NCBI GenBank assembly: GCA_900315845.1
Contig: OOHK01000001.1
Location: 1 to 64,000 of the forward strand
DNA from: Candidatus Avelusimicrobium luingense
Lineage (GTDB): Bacteria > Elusimicrobiota > Elusimicrobia > Elusimicrobiales > Elusimicrobiaceae
Length of the DNA stretch: 64,000 nucleotides
Reading direction: 5' to 3'
Of the stretch, positions 26,885 through 35,116 are shown in pieces. Made by a program: the position numbers and the translations under genes. The stretch's first letter is position 1. Every line of letters starts with the position of its first letter. Below the pieces are notes generated by a model. That model ran no database searches and was not told the DNA's origin. It saw only the letters and a list, made by a program, of their open reading frames with translations.

Positions 26885-27214
26885 ATGAAAACATATTTTT
26901 TAGACCCGATATTCAACCACTATGTTGATTTTAAGGGCCGTGCTACTCGTAAACAATTCTGGTTATTCATCTTGTTTACCATGTTAATTATGTTCATTAT
27001 CGGGGTGATTTTCGGTCTTATAGGACTACCGGGTAAAGTGGTCAATACCGTTACCCTCATTCTCGAATTGGGTCTCTTTTTACCGTCTTTGGCTATCGAA
27101 GCCCGCCGCTTACGCGACGGCGGATTTAGTCCGTGGTTGTTACTTATCGGGCTTATTCCGTTCATCGGTTGGCTTGTACTAATTGTACTTTTCTGCTTAC
27201 CCTCCAAAAAATAA
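26885..27214 (+). CDS. DUF805 inner-membrane protein
   Basis: This 109-residue protein begins with FKGRATRKQFWLFILF, the N-terminal signature of DUF805 proteins (F-x-G-R-x-x-R-x-x-FW). Three membrane helices follow (roughly residues 22-44, 52-68, 80-103), with the conserved ARRLRDGGFSPW between helices 2 and 3. The family is widespread and of unknown function. It forms a single-gene unit between its own promoter and a bidirectional terminator. Confidence 0.88.
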   Translation: MKTYFLDPIFNHYVDFKGRATRKQFWLFILFTMLIMFIIGVIFGLIGLPGKVVNTVTLILELGLFLPSLAIEARRLRDGGFSPWLLLIGLIPFIGWLVLIVLFCLPSKK

Positions 27215-27226
27215 GATTCTCGTCTC

Positions 27227-27262
27227 AAAAAAATACCGCCCTTTTACAGGGCGGTATTTTTT
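27227..27262. terminator. bidirectional terminator
   Basis: An A-run, ATACCGCCC, a short loop, GGGCGGTAT and a T-run serve the DUF805 gene on the plus strand and the sirtuin on the minus strand. Confidence 0.93.
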
Positions 27263-27271
27263 ACGTTTATT

Positions 27272-28000
27272 TTATAACTCTTTTTCAAGCGCTCCGAAAA
27301 ATTCCGTCGCTTTTTGCGGGAAATAATAATCGGTAATACTATCCGTGAAAGAAGACGGTTGCGGATTTACTTCAATAATTTTTGCCCCAAACTCCTTGGC
27401 AATCATCGGCATACCGCACGCGGGCATTACTTGGCCCGCCGTTCCCACCACAATCATTACATCGCAATTTTGCGCCATGGTAAGCGAGTTTTGATACGCG
27501 GCGGGGGGAATTCCTTCGCCGTAAAATACAAAGTTAGGTTTTAACACACCGCCGCACGAACATGTCGGCGGATCGGCAGACAAATCAATATCGGCCAATC
27601 TATATTGTTTGCCGCATCGCACGCAAGAAAGTGTATAAATAGTCCCGTGAAATTCCTGTACGTTTTTACTGCCGGCTTTTTGGTGTAGTCCGTCAATATT
27701 TTGCGTAATTACGCCTTTAAAGTTGCCGCGTTTTTCAAGCGCAGCCAGCACTTCATGCGCTTTATTGGGCATAGCGTCGTGCATATCGTTAAAAAAAATC
27801 TTTTTCATTTCGCGCCAACTTTCTTGCGGGTTCATCGTAAAAAAATTGATTTCAATATATTTCGGGTCGTACTGATTCCACAGTCCGCCCGCCCCGGTAA
27901 AAGGCGCAATACCGCTTTCTACACTAATTCCTGCCCCGGTAAAACTAACACCGTATGATGCATTTTTGATAAGTTTAACAGCCTCTTGAAAATCGCTCAT
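27272..28000 (-). CDS. cobB: SIR2-family NAD-dependent protein deacylase
   Basis: This 242-residue sirtuin removes acyl groups from lysines using NAD. GAGIS (22-26) binds NAD, TQNIDGLH holds the ribose-binding Asn/Asp and a His, and EFHGT carries the catalytic His. Zinc ligands appear as CVRC and CSC. The usual GIPDFRG is replaced by GIAPFTG, as seen in the SirTM-like/macrodomain-linked branch, so substrate preference may differ from classical CobB and ADP-ribosyl transfer is conceivable. AAGGAG precedes the ATG. It stands alone and is convergent with the DUF805 gene. Confidence 0.88.
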   Translation of the reverse strand: MSDFQEAVKLIKNASYGVSFTGAGISVESGIAPFTGAGGLWNQYDPKYIEINFFTMNPQESWREMKKIFFNDMHDAMPNKAHEVLAALEKRGNFKGVITQNIDGLHQKAGSKNVQEFHGTIYTLSCVRCGKQYRLADIDLSADPPTCSCGGVLKPNFVFYGEGIPPAAYQNSLTMAQNCDVMIVVGTAGQVMPACGMPMIAKEFGAKIIEVNPQPSSFTDSITDYYFPQKATEFFGALEKEL

Positions 28001-28051
28001 AAAATACTCCTTTCTTGCATACTAACATTTTGATATAGAAAGAGCAAACAA

Positions 28052-28074
28052 GCCCGAAGAAAAAATCTTCGGGC
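28052..28074. terminator. terminator of the aax operon
   Basis: GCCCGAAGA / TCTTCGGGC with a 5-base loop lies just past the aaxC stop. On the minus strand it is followed by CTTGTTTGC, a weak T-run. Confidence 0.7.
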
Positions 28075-28099
28075 CTGTGTTTGTACTGTATGCCAAGAA

Positions 28100-29554
28100 T
28101 TATAAATGTATATGTCCGTGGCAGAACATACATAACGCTCCAATCGCCAATAATACCAGCAGCGTTACCACTACTTTTTCGCCGCCGCTAAATATCGCTT
28201 TGCCCGGGGCTTGTTCACACCGAGCGCGCATAAATACCGGGATACCGACGGCTAAAAAAATAACCGCCATAAACAAGTATTTTATCCCTGCCGCATACAC
28301 GAGCCACAACGCATACGCCGTTCCCATCACAGAAGTAAATAAGGCCGCCGCACGCCCCGTGGAAGAAATCTTGGCATATTCGCCGTCTTCCACCAGTTTC
28401 CACAAATAGGCCGTACTGGCCAAATAGGCCGGAAGTACCATTACACCCGTGATAGAGAGCATGGTGTTCCATGCGTTATTAGAAAAGTAGACCATTAAAA
28501 TTGCCAGTTGCATAATCGCACTTGTAATCCACAATGATACACACGGCGCTCCTTTAGCGTTTTGTTTAGCAAACGCTTTGGGAAATGTACCGTTTTCGGC
28601 CGCCGCTGCGGGAATTTCCGCCGCAATCATCGTCCACGCAAGCCACGACGATAAAACTGCAATTAAAAGGCCGCAGTTCATAAACACCGCGCCCCACGGC
28701 CCAACAACTTTTTCCAATACGCCCGCCGTAGATGGGTTGGCTACTGCGGCAATCTCCGCTTGCGATAAGAACCCAAACGGAAGTACCGAAAGTCCGATGT
28801 AAATTACTAAACATCCGACAAAACCAAAAAAGGTCGCTTTACTCACAGCCGCTTGGCTTTTAGCACGGTTAGACAGTACCACCGCCCCTTCAATACCGAT
28901 AAACGACCATAACGTTACGAGCATGGTGCTTTTTAATTGTGCAGGCAAATTACCCAACGTCTTGCCGTTTTCCATTAAATGCCCCCAAAAATTGGTATCA
29001 AATTTATCCCAATGAAAGGCAAACAATAAAATCAGACAGAATAACAATAACGGCACTAATTTACCAATCGTTCCAATGATGTTCAAAATTGCCGCTTGTT
29101 GCACTCCGCGCAGTACCACCCAATTAAAGCCCCAGATTAGCACCGAACCGCATACGATAGACAACAGATTATTTCCGCCCGCAAAATACGGGGGGAAAAA
29201 GTAATTGAGTGCATCCATCGTAATAACAGCATACCCTACGTTGCCGAAGATTTGGCACAGCCAATACCCCCAACCGATCGTAAAGCCCACATACGGGCCA
29301 AACCCGTCGCGCGCATACATATAAATACCCGACGTTAAATCAGGCTTTACGCGTGAAAGCACACTAAACGTGTTAGCAATAAAATACATGCCCACGCCGG
29401 TAATCACCCACGCCAAAAGTACGGCGCCCGCACTCGCCCCGGCAGCCATGTTTTGGGGGAGGGAGAAAACTCCACCCCCAACCATGGAACTAATCACAAT
29501 ACATGCTAACCCGATTACGCCCAGTTTAGCGGCAGATTGCTTTTTTTCTCCCAT
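28100..29554 (-). CDS. aaxC: arginine/agmatine antiporter (APA family), AaxC-like
   Basis: This 484-residue integral membrane protein of the basic amino acid/polyamine antiporter family has about 12 to 13 hydrophobic helices. The first helix has VGGGVFSLPQN, the glycine-rich substrate motif of arginine/ornithine and arginine/agmatine exchangers, and the SGIYMYARDGFGPYVGF segment is typical. Directly upstream on the same strand are a pyruvoyl arginine decarboxylase and an OprB-like porin, the exact order of chlamydial aaxA-aaxB-aaxC, so exchange of external arginine for agmatine is the likeliest job. Arginine/ornithine exchange is the alternative from sequence alone. Confidence 0.87.
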   Translation of the reverse strand: MGEKKQSAAKLGVIGLACIVISSMVGGGVFSLPQNMAAGASAGAVLLAWVITGVGMYFIANTFSVLSRVKPDLTSGIYMYARDGFGPYVGFTIGWGYWLCQIFGNVGYAVITMDALNYFFPPYFAGGNNLLSIVCGSVLIWGFNWVVLRGVQQAAILNIIGTIGKLVPLLLFCLILLFAFHWDKFDTNFWGHLMENGKTLGNLPAQLKSTMLVTLWSFIGIEGAVVLSNRAKSQAAVSKATFFGFVGCLVIYIGLSVLPFGFLSQAEIAAVANPSTAGVLEKVVGPWGAVFMNCGLLIAVLSSWLAWTMIAAEIPAAAAENGTFPKAFAKQNAKGAPCVSLWITSAIMQLAILMVYFSNNAWNTMLSITGVMVLPAYLASTAYLWKLVEDGEYAKISSTGRAAALFTSVMGTAYALWLVYAAGIKYLFMAVIFLAVGIPVFMRARCEQAPGKAIFSGGEKVVVTLLVLLAIGALCMFCHGHIHL

Positions 29555-29575
29555 AAAATACCCCCAAAGAATTTT

Positions 29576-30175
29576 CTATTTCAAATTTACAGGTTCGGCA
29601 AATTTGAAATTTAAAAAACCCATACACGTCAAGCAATAGGCAAACGGTTGGGTAATGTTAATGTAGTTGTGCCAGATTTGAAATTCGCTGTGCTTTTGCA
29701 CTCCGCGAATTTCCAACTCATGCTTTAACGATTTATTAAGCCACATGTGTGCATGTCCTTCGGCAATTTCGTCGTCAATAGGTGTATCAAAATACTCCAC
29801 ATATTCCGCGGCCCAACCGCCGATCAGTTTGCCTTGTGCGTCTTTGCCCCAGCACACGCCTACGCCGGTAGCAATGGCTTTATGTTCTTCTATACGCGCC
29901 CCGTTTCCGGCGATAATTGTTTCTAAAACGGCTCCATGTTTGAAGTACGGCGTTACTTGATCCACCGGAACGATATTGCCGTGTAATTCTTTGGGCAACA
30001 CCGAGGTATAAGGCACAATATTGAAGTTTTCAATTTTGGCTTGCATCAACGCCGAGTCGTAGCAAAACGTCTCAAACGGTTGCGGCGGGATACCGTCGTT
30101 GGCTTGCCCCGCGCCGCCCGTAATAAATGCGAGCGTCGGATAACGTGTTCCTAATACTAATTCGTTTTTTTCCAT
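29576..30175 (-). CDS. aaxB: pyruvoyl-dependent arginine decarboxylase, AaxB-like
   Basis: It decarboxylates arginine to agmatine, consuming a proton. It is 199 residues long and is made as a proenzyme that self-cleaves to give a pyruvoyl group. The cleavage region VPYTSVLP places Thr57-Ser58 where chlamydial AaxB is cleaved (Thr-Ser), while archaeal enzymes have Ser-Ser. [10 protein letters not shown] near residues 19-28 and ATGVGVCWG further on fit the alpha-beta fold. An ATAAGGAGAA site lies upstream. It sits between porin and antiporter genes with gaps of about 20 bases. Sequence similarity to PdaD-type enzymes is clear; the chlamydial subtype is inferred from context and the Thr-Ser pair. 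Confidence 0.9.
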   Translation of the reverse strand: MEKNELVLGTRYPTLAFITGGAGQANDGIPPQPFETFCYDSALMQAKIENFNIVPYTSVLPKELHGNIVPVDQVTPYFKHGAVLETIIAGNGARIEEHKAIATGVGVCWGKDAQGKLIGGWAAEYVEYFDTPIDDEIAEGHAHMWLNKSLKHELEIRGVQKHSEFQIWHNYINITQPFAYCLTCMGFLNFKFAEPVNLK

Positions 30176-30199
30176 AATTTTTTCTCCTTATAGTTTTAT

Positions 30200-31438
30200 T
30201 TACAGCATAATAGTGGTGCGCAAACTGACGATCGTGGCTTCGTTGCGTGCGTTATTCAAACCCGCTTTGGGATAGAATTGCACGTCGGGCGTAACAGTAA
30301 TCCAATTACCGATACCCCAAATCCATTGAAGTTCCAGCGCCATTTCGTTGTCACGCGCATTGACGGGATAACCTAACCCCTTCATACTTAAATCGTTATA
30401 GGCTACTCCCGCGATAATGGCATCAGCCGCGTTGCGATTGAGCGGGTTTAACATGGCTATACCGAGCGCATAGGAATTTTTCACACCCGTCACACTTTTA
30501 TCTACACCGTTAGCCCGGCCGAACATCGCCCATTTGTCGCCCATATTTTGTTGCATATTAAACGACCAACCGTTTACATATTCCGGTTGTGCCGTTACCG
30601 AGGGCTGATAATAATACAAGACGCTATATTGCCCTTGGCCAAAACCGAAATCCGGGTTCCACGCCACCGAGCCAAAAAGCGTATATTTTCCGCTAAAGGC
30701 TTCGTCTAACTCAATATTTTGCCCGGTCAGGTTGGTACCGTCCTGGTACCCGGCAGCGAGTGTCCATTTGCCAACTTGCGCTTGCATATAACCGCCCAGC
30801 GACGCCGACGGATAAACACTGGTTGCATTTTGCGAGAGTGCATAGTTCATCAGCGCGGTTTGTTGGTTGGCGATATATTGCGTGCCGTCAAAGTTGTAAA
30901 GCGGAAACTGCCCGACGGTAATACTCATCCAATCAAATACACCCGGCAAGGTTTGCGTGTAGGAAAATTGCGAGAAAATTTCCTGATTGGCCGGATAGTC
31001 GTTAAAAGGCACAGCCGTCTCTACGCGGTTTTGTAACGTAGCCGCCGACGTGCCCCAATAACGTACCAGTGTATAGTTGATATTTAATTGTCCCGAACCC
31101 AAGGCGCGGTCCTTAAATAAATTCCACGTCAAATACGGGTAATACACGCCTTGAATAGCCGTCTGTTTGCCGTTGGGGGCAGCCCGTTGTGCCAAATACG
31201 AAATATCTGCCCCGACTTCTAACCCGATTTTGTGCAGTTCGTCTTTACCCGCACGCACGAGTTTTTCCATAGGGTCTAAAGCCGGCCCTTTTGCCGTTTG
31301 GCGGCGTTCGTTTAGGCGTTGCTCGTGCTTGACGGGCGTAAGCCAAACGACTTCGTCTTCTTCCACATACAGTTGTGCCCACGCGGCAGATACCGCGCCG
31401 ACACACAACAACGTAAGTGCATATTTTTTGAAGTTCAT
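30200..31438 (-). CDS. aaxA: OprB-like outer-membrane porin, AaxA-like
   Basis: This 412-residue protein has a signal peptide ending AWA-Q (residues 1-21). The beta-barrel pattern is clear, with repeated short strands, YYPYLTWNLF, SITVGQFPLYNFDG and the final ITVTPDVQFYPKAG strand, the OprB carbohydrate-selective porin signature. It ends TTIML. As first gene of the operon with aaxB and aaxC it probably admits arginine to the periplasm, the role of chlamydial AaxA. AAAGGAG lies before the ATG. Without the neighbours it would be annotated only as an OprB porin. Confidence 0.87.
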   Translation of the reverse strand: MNFKKYALTLLCVGAVSAAWAQLYVEEDEVVWLTPVKHEQRLNERRQTAKGPALDPMEKLVRAGKDELHKIGLEVGADISYLAQRAAPNGKQTAIQGVYYPYLTWNLFKDRALGSGQLNINYTLVRYWGTSAATLQNRVETAVPFNDYPANQEIFSQFSYTQTLPGVFDWMSITVGQFPLYNFDGTQYIANQQTALMNYALSQNATSVYPSASLGGYMQAQVGKWTLAAGYQDGTNLTGQNIELDEAFSGKYTLFGSVAWNPDFGFGQGQYSVLYYYQPSVTAQPEYVNGWSFNMQQNMGDKWAMFGRANGVDKSVTGVKNSYALGIAMLNPLNRNAADAIIAGVAYNDLSMKGLGYPVNARDNEMALELQWIWGIGNWITVTPDVQFYPKAGLNNARNEATIVSLRTTIML

Positions 31439-31584
31439 ACTTTCTCCTTTCGGTAAATTTGACGTTTAACGTCTTATCTACCGTACCAATCTAACCGACT
31501 TCTCTCAAGGCAAAAAACTAATTAGATTGCTTTTTATCGACGAAGAAAATATATAAAAATCTTTTTTTTCACTTGTAAAATTGA

Positions 31585-31590
31585 TAAAAT
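31585..31590 (+). promoter_or_regulatory. -10 box close to the start codon
   Basis: TAAAAT ends 9 bases before the ATG at 31600, and no ribosome binding site is present, suggesting a leader of only a few bases. Confidence 0.5.
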
Positions 31591-31599
31591 ACAAACGGT

Positions 31600-32238
31600 A
31601 TGCGTGATTTTTTAACGGATATTTTTGATTTTATAGACCCCGCCCGCAAAGGCCCCTTATTTTGGAAATACGGCTGGAAAGGGATTTTATTTATCGGGCT
31701 GGTAACTTATTTTACGTATCAATGGTTCGTCGGGCCGAGACACTGTCCGTTTGCAGGCGTGTTGTGGTTAATGACAATAGGTATTCACGAAGCCGGACAC
31801 CCTATTTTCCGCATGCTGTTCTTCGGTAATTTCAAGATGACCATTTGGGGGGGAACGCTTATGGAATTAGGCGTCCCGTTACTGGCCTATTTCACCTTTT
31901 TACACCGCGGCAAAGAAATTCAAGCCGACGTATGCTTGCTACTCTTGGCGATTGCGTGCTACAGCGTCGGGCATTACGCGGGGTGTAGTTTAGACCCGGT
32001 AATTTCTCTGCTAAATGCGGGGCCCGAAACGTTGCCCGATTGGGACTATATGCATAAATGGCTGGGAACGGAAGGATATGAGTGGCATTTCCGTCATGCA
32101 TTTTATGGTTTAAGTGCCTTTTTAACCGGGCTTGGCAGTTATTTATTTTTGGCCCATTTTTGGGCGTGGAATAACCCGGACGGGCATAATTACAACGACG
32201 ACGATGACGGGCACGACCGTTTCTTTATGAAAGGGTAA
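31600..32238 (+). CDS. membrane protein with HEAGH motif
   Basis: This 212-residue protein has about four to five hydrophobic helices (near 28-42, 50-66, 85-100, 108-130, 165-186). The motif GIHEAGHP near residue 62 sits within or at the edge of a helix and matches the HExxH metal-binding pattern of zinc metalloproteases of the M50 type. A further acidic His-rich tail (HNYNDDDDGHD) could bind metal. A second motif such as the DG of site-2 proteases is not clear, so proteolytic activity is only possible. There is no ribosome binding site, and a -10 box lies nine bases before the ATG. I do not recognise a named family. Confidence 0.75.
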   Translation: MRDFLTDIFDFIDPARKGPLFWKYGWKGILFIGLVTYFTYQWFVGPRHCPFAGVLWLMTIGIHEAGHPIFRMLFFGNFKMTIWGGTLMELGVPLLAYFTFLHRGKEIQADVCLLLLAIACYSVGHYAGCSLDPVISLLNAGPETLPDWDYMHKWLGTEGYEWHFRHAFYGLSAFLTGLGSYLFLAHFWAWNNPDGHNYNDDDDGHDRFFMKG

Positions 32239-32319
32239 TGGTAAGGAAAGCGGAAATTTTGCGTAAAATTTTTATAAAATAAAAGAGTAAACAAACTTAA
32301 CACAAGGAGCAGTTATCTT

Positions 32320-32646
32320 ATGAAAAAAATTGCTTTACTGATTATGGCAGCGGCCGCCGTCGGTTGCGCCACCACCGGAACTACGGAAAATACTACGGCG
32401 ACGAACACGTCGTCCATCAATGCACAAACGTTAACCTTGGAACAAGCACTCCAAAAATCGGCCGAAACCCGCCAAAAATTGTTGGAAGCCAAACAACAAT
32501 ACCAACAAGCCAAAACCGCCGCGGAAGTAGCCGCCGGTAAAAAAACGGTAGCGCAAGCCGCACAAGAACAAGTGCAAAACCAACTCAATACGGCCAAAAA
32601 ACAATTACAAGATGAAAAAAATGCTTGGGCCGAATTGTTAAAATAA
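32320..32646 (+). CDS. small predicted lipoprotein with coiled coil
   Basis: This 108-residue protein starts MKKIALLIMAAAAVGC; the Cys at 16 is the expected lipidation site after a lipobox (AAVG-C). A Thr-rich linker follows, then from about residue 38 onward a continuous Gln/Ala/Lys-rich heptad pattern predicts a long helix or coiled coil. It may act as a small periplasmic lipoprotein of the Lpp type, linking or spacing the envelope, but no family match is claimed. It has an AAGGAG site and a strong terminator. Confidence 0.75.
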   Translation: MKKIALLIMAAAAVGCATTGTTENTTATNTSSINAQTLTLEQALQKSAETRQKLLEAKQQYQQAKTAAEVAAGKKTVAQAAQEQVQNQLNTAKKQLQDEKNAWAELLK

Positions 32647-32665
32647 TAATTATTTAAGACATGTC

Positions 32666-32697
32666 AAAACACCCCCGAAAACTCGGGGGTGTTTTTC
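32666..32697. terminator. terminator, copy 1 of a duplicated sequence
   Basis: ACACCCCCGA / TCGGGGGTGT with loop AAAC, followed by TTTTT. The 29 bases at 32666-32694 are identical to 33367-33395. Confidence 0.95.
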
Positions 32698-32755
32698 TTC
32701 GCTTGTAATAGGTTTATAAAATATGATTATTTCTCGTCGTGTAAAATTTTTTTCC

Positions 32756-32786
32756 TTGACAAAATCAAAAAAAAAAATAATGATAT
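32756..32786 (+). promoter_or_regulatory. promoter of the pilin gene
   Basis: TTGACA at 32756-32761 is followed, after an A-rich spacer of 16 to 19 bases, by TAATGATAT, which offers a -10. The leader to the ATG at 32819 contains AAAGGAG. Confidence 0.5.
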
Positions 32787-32818
32787 TTATAGCAGTAAAA
32801 AAAGAAAGGAGAATTTTT

Positions 32819-33364
32819 ATGAAAAATAACCAAGCATTTACACTTATTGAATTGTTAGTAGTTGTGTTAATTATCGGCATTTTGGCAGCAGTAGCACTTC
32901 CGCAATATCAAGTGGCCGTAGGCAAGGCCCGCTTCGCCACGTACCGCACGTTAGCCGAAAGTATCGCACAAGCCAGCATACGCTATCATTTGGCTAACGG
33001 CACATGGAGCAGTGATTTTGATGAATTGGATATAGATTTACCATCCGATATGACTATCACTACCCAAACCGCTGCCCATTGCGGGGAAAATAATAAATTA
33101 TGGTGCTGTTTGGTAGTGCCCAAAAGCGATTATTCCTATGGTAGTATAACGTGTGGAAATCACGAACGTTCATTAGCCTATTATTACAAATACGCAAATG
33201 ACGATGGCACCCCTTTTAATAATCCCTCACGCATTTGCCGCGCCAAAGGAAGTGATGCAAAAGTTTGCAAGGCATTACAAGGCACCAAAACAGCAAATGA
33301 AGGATTATTGACGCCGGATGGGGTGGCAACAGGGTACGAATCATACGAAAATATCCAATTATAA
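32819..33364 (+). CDS. type IV pilin-like protein
   Basis: This 181-residue protein starts at 32819, which has an AAAGGAG site. The class III signal is short, [16 protein letters not shown], with Ala in place of Gly before the cleaved bond. Glu5 of the mature protein is conserved, and the long hydrophobic helix [18 protein letters not shown] follows. The globular part has Cys pairs ([11 protein letters not shown] near the C-terminus) and the family segment YHLANGTW...DELDIDLP. The protein is probably assembled into a pilus or pseudopilus by machinery encoded elsewhere. It is flanked by identical terminators, so it looks like a self-contained unit. Confidence 0.92.
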   Translation: MKNNQAFTLIELLVVVLIIGILAAVALPQYQVAVGKARFATYRTLAESIAQASIRYHLANGTWSSDFDELDIDLPSDMTITTQTAAHCGENNKLWCCLVVPKSDYSYGSITCGNHERSLAYYYKYANDDGTPFNNPSRICRAKGSDAKVCKALQGTKTANEGLLTPDGVATGYESYENIQL

Positions 33365-33366
33365 TA

Positions 33367-33400
33367 AAAACACCCCCGAAAACTCGGGGGTGTTTATTTT
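33367..33400. terminator. terminator, copy 2 of a duplicated sequence
   Basis: It has the same stem-loop as at 32666, followed by TTTATTTTTA. On the minus strand an A-rich flank allows use by the gene ending at 33411 as well. Confidence 0.95.
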
Positions 33401-33410
33401 TACGGATTTA

Positions 33411-34019
33411 TTATTTTTCTTCTAACGGCGGGGGCGGCGGCGGATTGAGACCGACACGTCTGGGGTCACCTTCTCCCATGCGCGGGCCTTTACCGTCTTT
33501 CGGGCCGAACTTATGTCCTTTACCGTTTTTGAACCCTTTCATGTGCCCCTTTTGCGGGCCTTGGTCAATCCGGTCAAATAAGACTTTTAAGTCGCCGTCT
33601 TTTTCAATGAGCGCGGCTGTTTTTTCGTCCACCCACTTTTTTTGAGCATCCGCCGATTGTTCTTCGGCAACGTGTTTTTTCATTTCTTCCAAACGTTGGG
33701 CAAATTGATCTAATTGATTCTGTTTGAATTTTAATTGCTCAACGTGAATTTTCTCCACTTCGGCAACAATTTCGGCCTTTTTAGCATCCTGTTTTTTGCC
33801 TTTGAGTTTTTTATACTCTTTGACGAGTTTTTCCATTTTTTCTTCGGTGGCTTTCATTTTGGCGCGTTGTTCTTGTTGCGCTTTCATAAACTCACCTTTC
33901 TTTTGTTGCGCCATCATCGGGTAACCACCGGATTTGGCGGGGACAGCCACTTCATCAGCGGCAAAGGCCGGGACAAATAACCCCACAGCCAGCAACATCA
34001 ACAGCATCTTGTTATTCAT
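33411..34019 (-). CDS. periplasmic Lys-rich coiled-coil protein, Spy/CpxP-like in form
   Basis: This 202-residue protein has a signal peptide ending AFA-AD (residues 1-20). Residues 35-130 are almost entirely charged (Lys, Glu, Gln, Met) and predicted helical or coiled coil. The tail has Lys/His/Gly/Met repeats (GHMKGFKNGKGHKFGPKDGKG) ending in a six-proline run. Small periplasmic helical proteins next to ECF sigma genes often sense stress or metals. Here it lies directly after anti-sigma and sigma genes on the same strand. No family signature is secure, and the sensing role is inferred from context. Confidence 0.72.
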   Translation of the reverse strand: MNNKMLLMLLAVGLFVPAFAADEVAVPAKSGGYPMMAQQKKGEFMKAQQEQRAKMKATEEKMEKLVKEYKKLKGKKQDAKKAEIVAEVEKIHVEQLKFKQNQLDQFAQRLEEMKKHVAEEQSADAQKKWVDEKTAALIEKDGDLKVLFDRIDQGPQKGHMKGFKNGKGHKFGPKDGKGPRMGEGDPRRVGLNPPPPPPLEEK

Positions 34020-34028
34020 AACTTCCTC

Positions 34029-34430
34029 CTAGAAATAATTTTCCATATCGGTTAATTCCTGCGCAAACAATGTATATTCATCATCTACGGAAGTACTGCT
34101 CATATACGCTACCAAATCGTGCGCATCAAAAGGGCGGGGGGAAGAAACAGACACTAAAAATACGCCCATCGCTACCGCAAGTGCACCGCATGCCGTCCAC
34201 GCCAATTTGAATTTGGCAAATACCGATTTACGGCGCGTTGTTTTAGCAAACAAACTATCTATCACATGTTGCGGGGCCGATTTTGGGGCAAAGCCTTCAT
34301 CCAACTTTGCCAAAAATTTTAATTCATCTTGGCACGCTTTACACCCGTCCAAATGCGCTTCAAACGCAGTTTTTTCATCGGCGGTTAATTCGTTTTGTGC
34401 GTATAATAAAACTTGTTCACACACTTTCAT
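34029..34430 (-). CDS. anti-sigma factor with zinc-finger (zf-HC2) domain
   Basis: This 133-residue protein has an N-terminal ZAS-type zinc site, His26-x3-Cys30-x2-Cys33, with Cys4 as a further ligand, which in this family grips the sigma factor. A single membrane helix at about residues 78-96 (AWTACGALAVAMGVFLV) anchors it, leaving a 35-residue periplasmic tail. It overlaps the sigma gene by 4 nt and is followed by a periplasmic protein, the standard layout of a membrane-relayed envelope-stress switch. Confidence 0.88.
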   Translation of the reverse strand: MKVCEQVLLYAQNELTADEKTAFEAHLDGCKACQDELKFLAKLDEGFAPKSAPQHVIDSLFAKTTRRKSVFAKFKLAWTACGALAVAMGVFLVSVSSPRPFDAHDLVAYMSSTSVDDEYTLFAQELTDMENYF

Positions 34431-35014
34431 AACAATTCTCCTTGTGCAGTTTCTTCAGCGATTAACTGCCTGATTTTTTTAACGGCTCGGTGGCAATCGG
34501 CCAGTACGGTCCCTAACGGTCTGCCGACGGTATCGGCAATTTCCTGAAACGACATAAACTGCCGCAAGTAAATCATTTCCCGTTGGCGAGGGGGCAACCG
34601 GTCTGCCGCCCGCGCGACTGCTTTTTCCAATTCTTTTCCCGTTAGTTCGTCTAAAAACGGCCGGGAATTATCCGCTATTGTTTCTTGTAAAAAAGCATTA
34701 CCGTCATCGTCGGTCTGGTCTAACGAAAGCGTTTGTTTATTGTCGCGCCAGTAATTACACACTTTGTTGCGCGCTGTTAAAAACAACCACGCTTTGAACT
34801 TCCCTTCCGCTTTATATGTTTGGGCGTGCTTAAATAGCGAAATAAACACGTCTTGGAACAAATCTTCGGCAACACTTTCATTTTTTACGAGCGAGAGAAT
34901 ATATTGATAAAGCGAATTTTTATACCGCAATACCAGTTCTTCAAACGCTTGGTTGTTACCTTCACAAAACGAAGCTACCAATTCATCATCGTTTTGCATC
35001 TCTTTGATTTCCAT
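34427..35014 (-). CDS. ECF-type RNA polymerase sigma factor
   Basis: This 195-residue protein has region 2 (YQYILSLVKNESVAEDLFQDVFISLFKHA) with the core-binding and -10-melting helices. Region 4 is at residues 130-185 (LPPRQREMIYLRQFMSFQEIADTVGRPLGTVLADCHRAVKKI), a helix-turn-helix for the -35. The linker is short and region 3 is absent, as in ECF sigmas. It is co-transcribed with its probable anti-sigma and a periplasmic protein. No target promoter can be shown here. Confidence 0.93.
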   Translation of the reverse strand: MEIKEMQNDDELVASFCEGNNQAFEELVLRYKNSLYQYILSLVKNESVAEDLFQDVFISLFKHAQTYKAEGKFKAWLFLTARNKVCNYWRDNKQTLSLDQTDDDGNAFLQETIADNSRPFLDELTGKELEKAVARAADRLPPRQREMIYLRQFMSFQEIADTVGRPLGTVLADCHRAVKKIRQLIAEETAQGELL

Positions 35015-35063
35015 AACTATATAACCCGTAATGTTAAATTTTTATTGCACTTTTTTATATTAT

Positions 35064-35096
35064 AAAAAATGCCACCCTTTTTAAGAGCGGCATTTT
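35064..35096. terminator. terminator of the efflux operon
   Basis: On the minus strand AAAATGCCGCTC pairs with GGGTGGCATTTT (with G-T pairs), followed by TTATAAT. It lies 20 bases past the permease stop. Confidence 0.75.
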
Positions 35097-35116
35097 CATG
35101 ATAGAGTGTGTTACCT

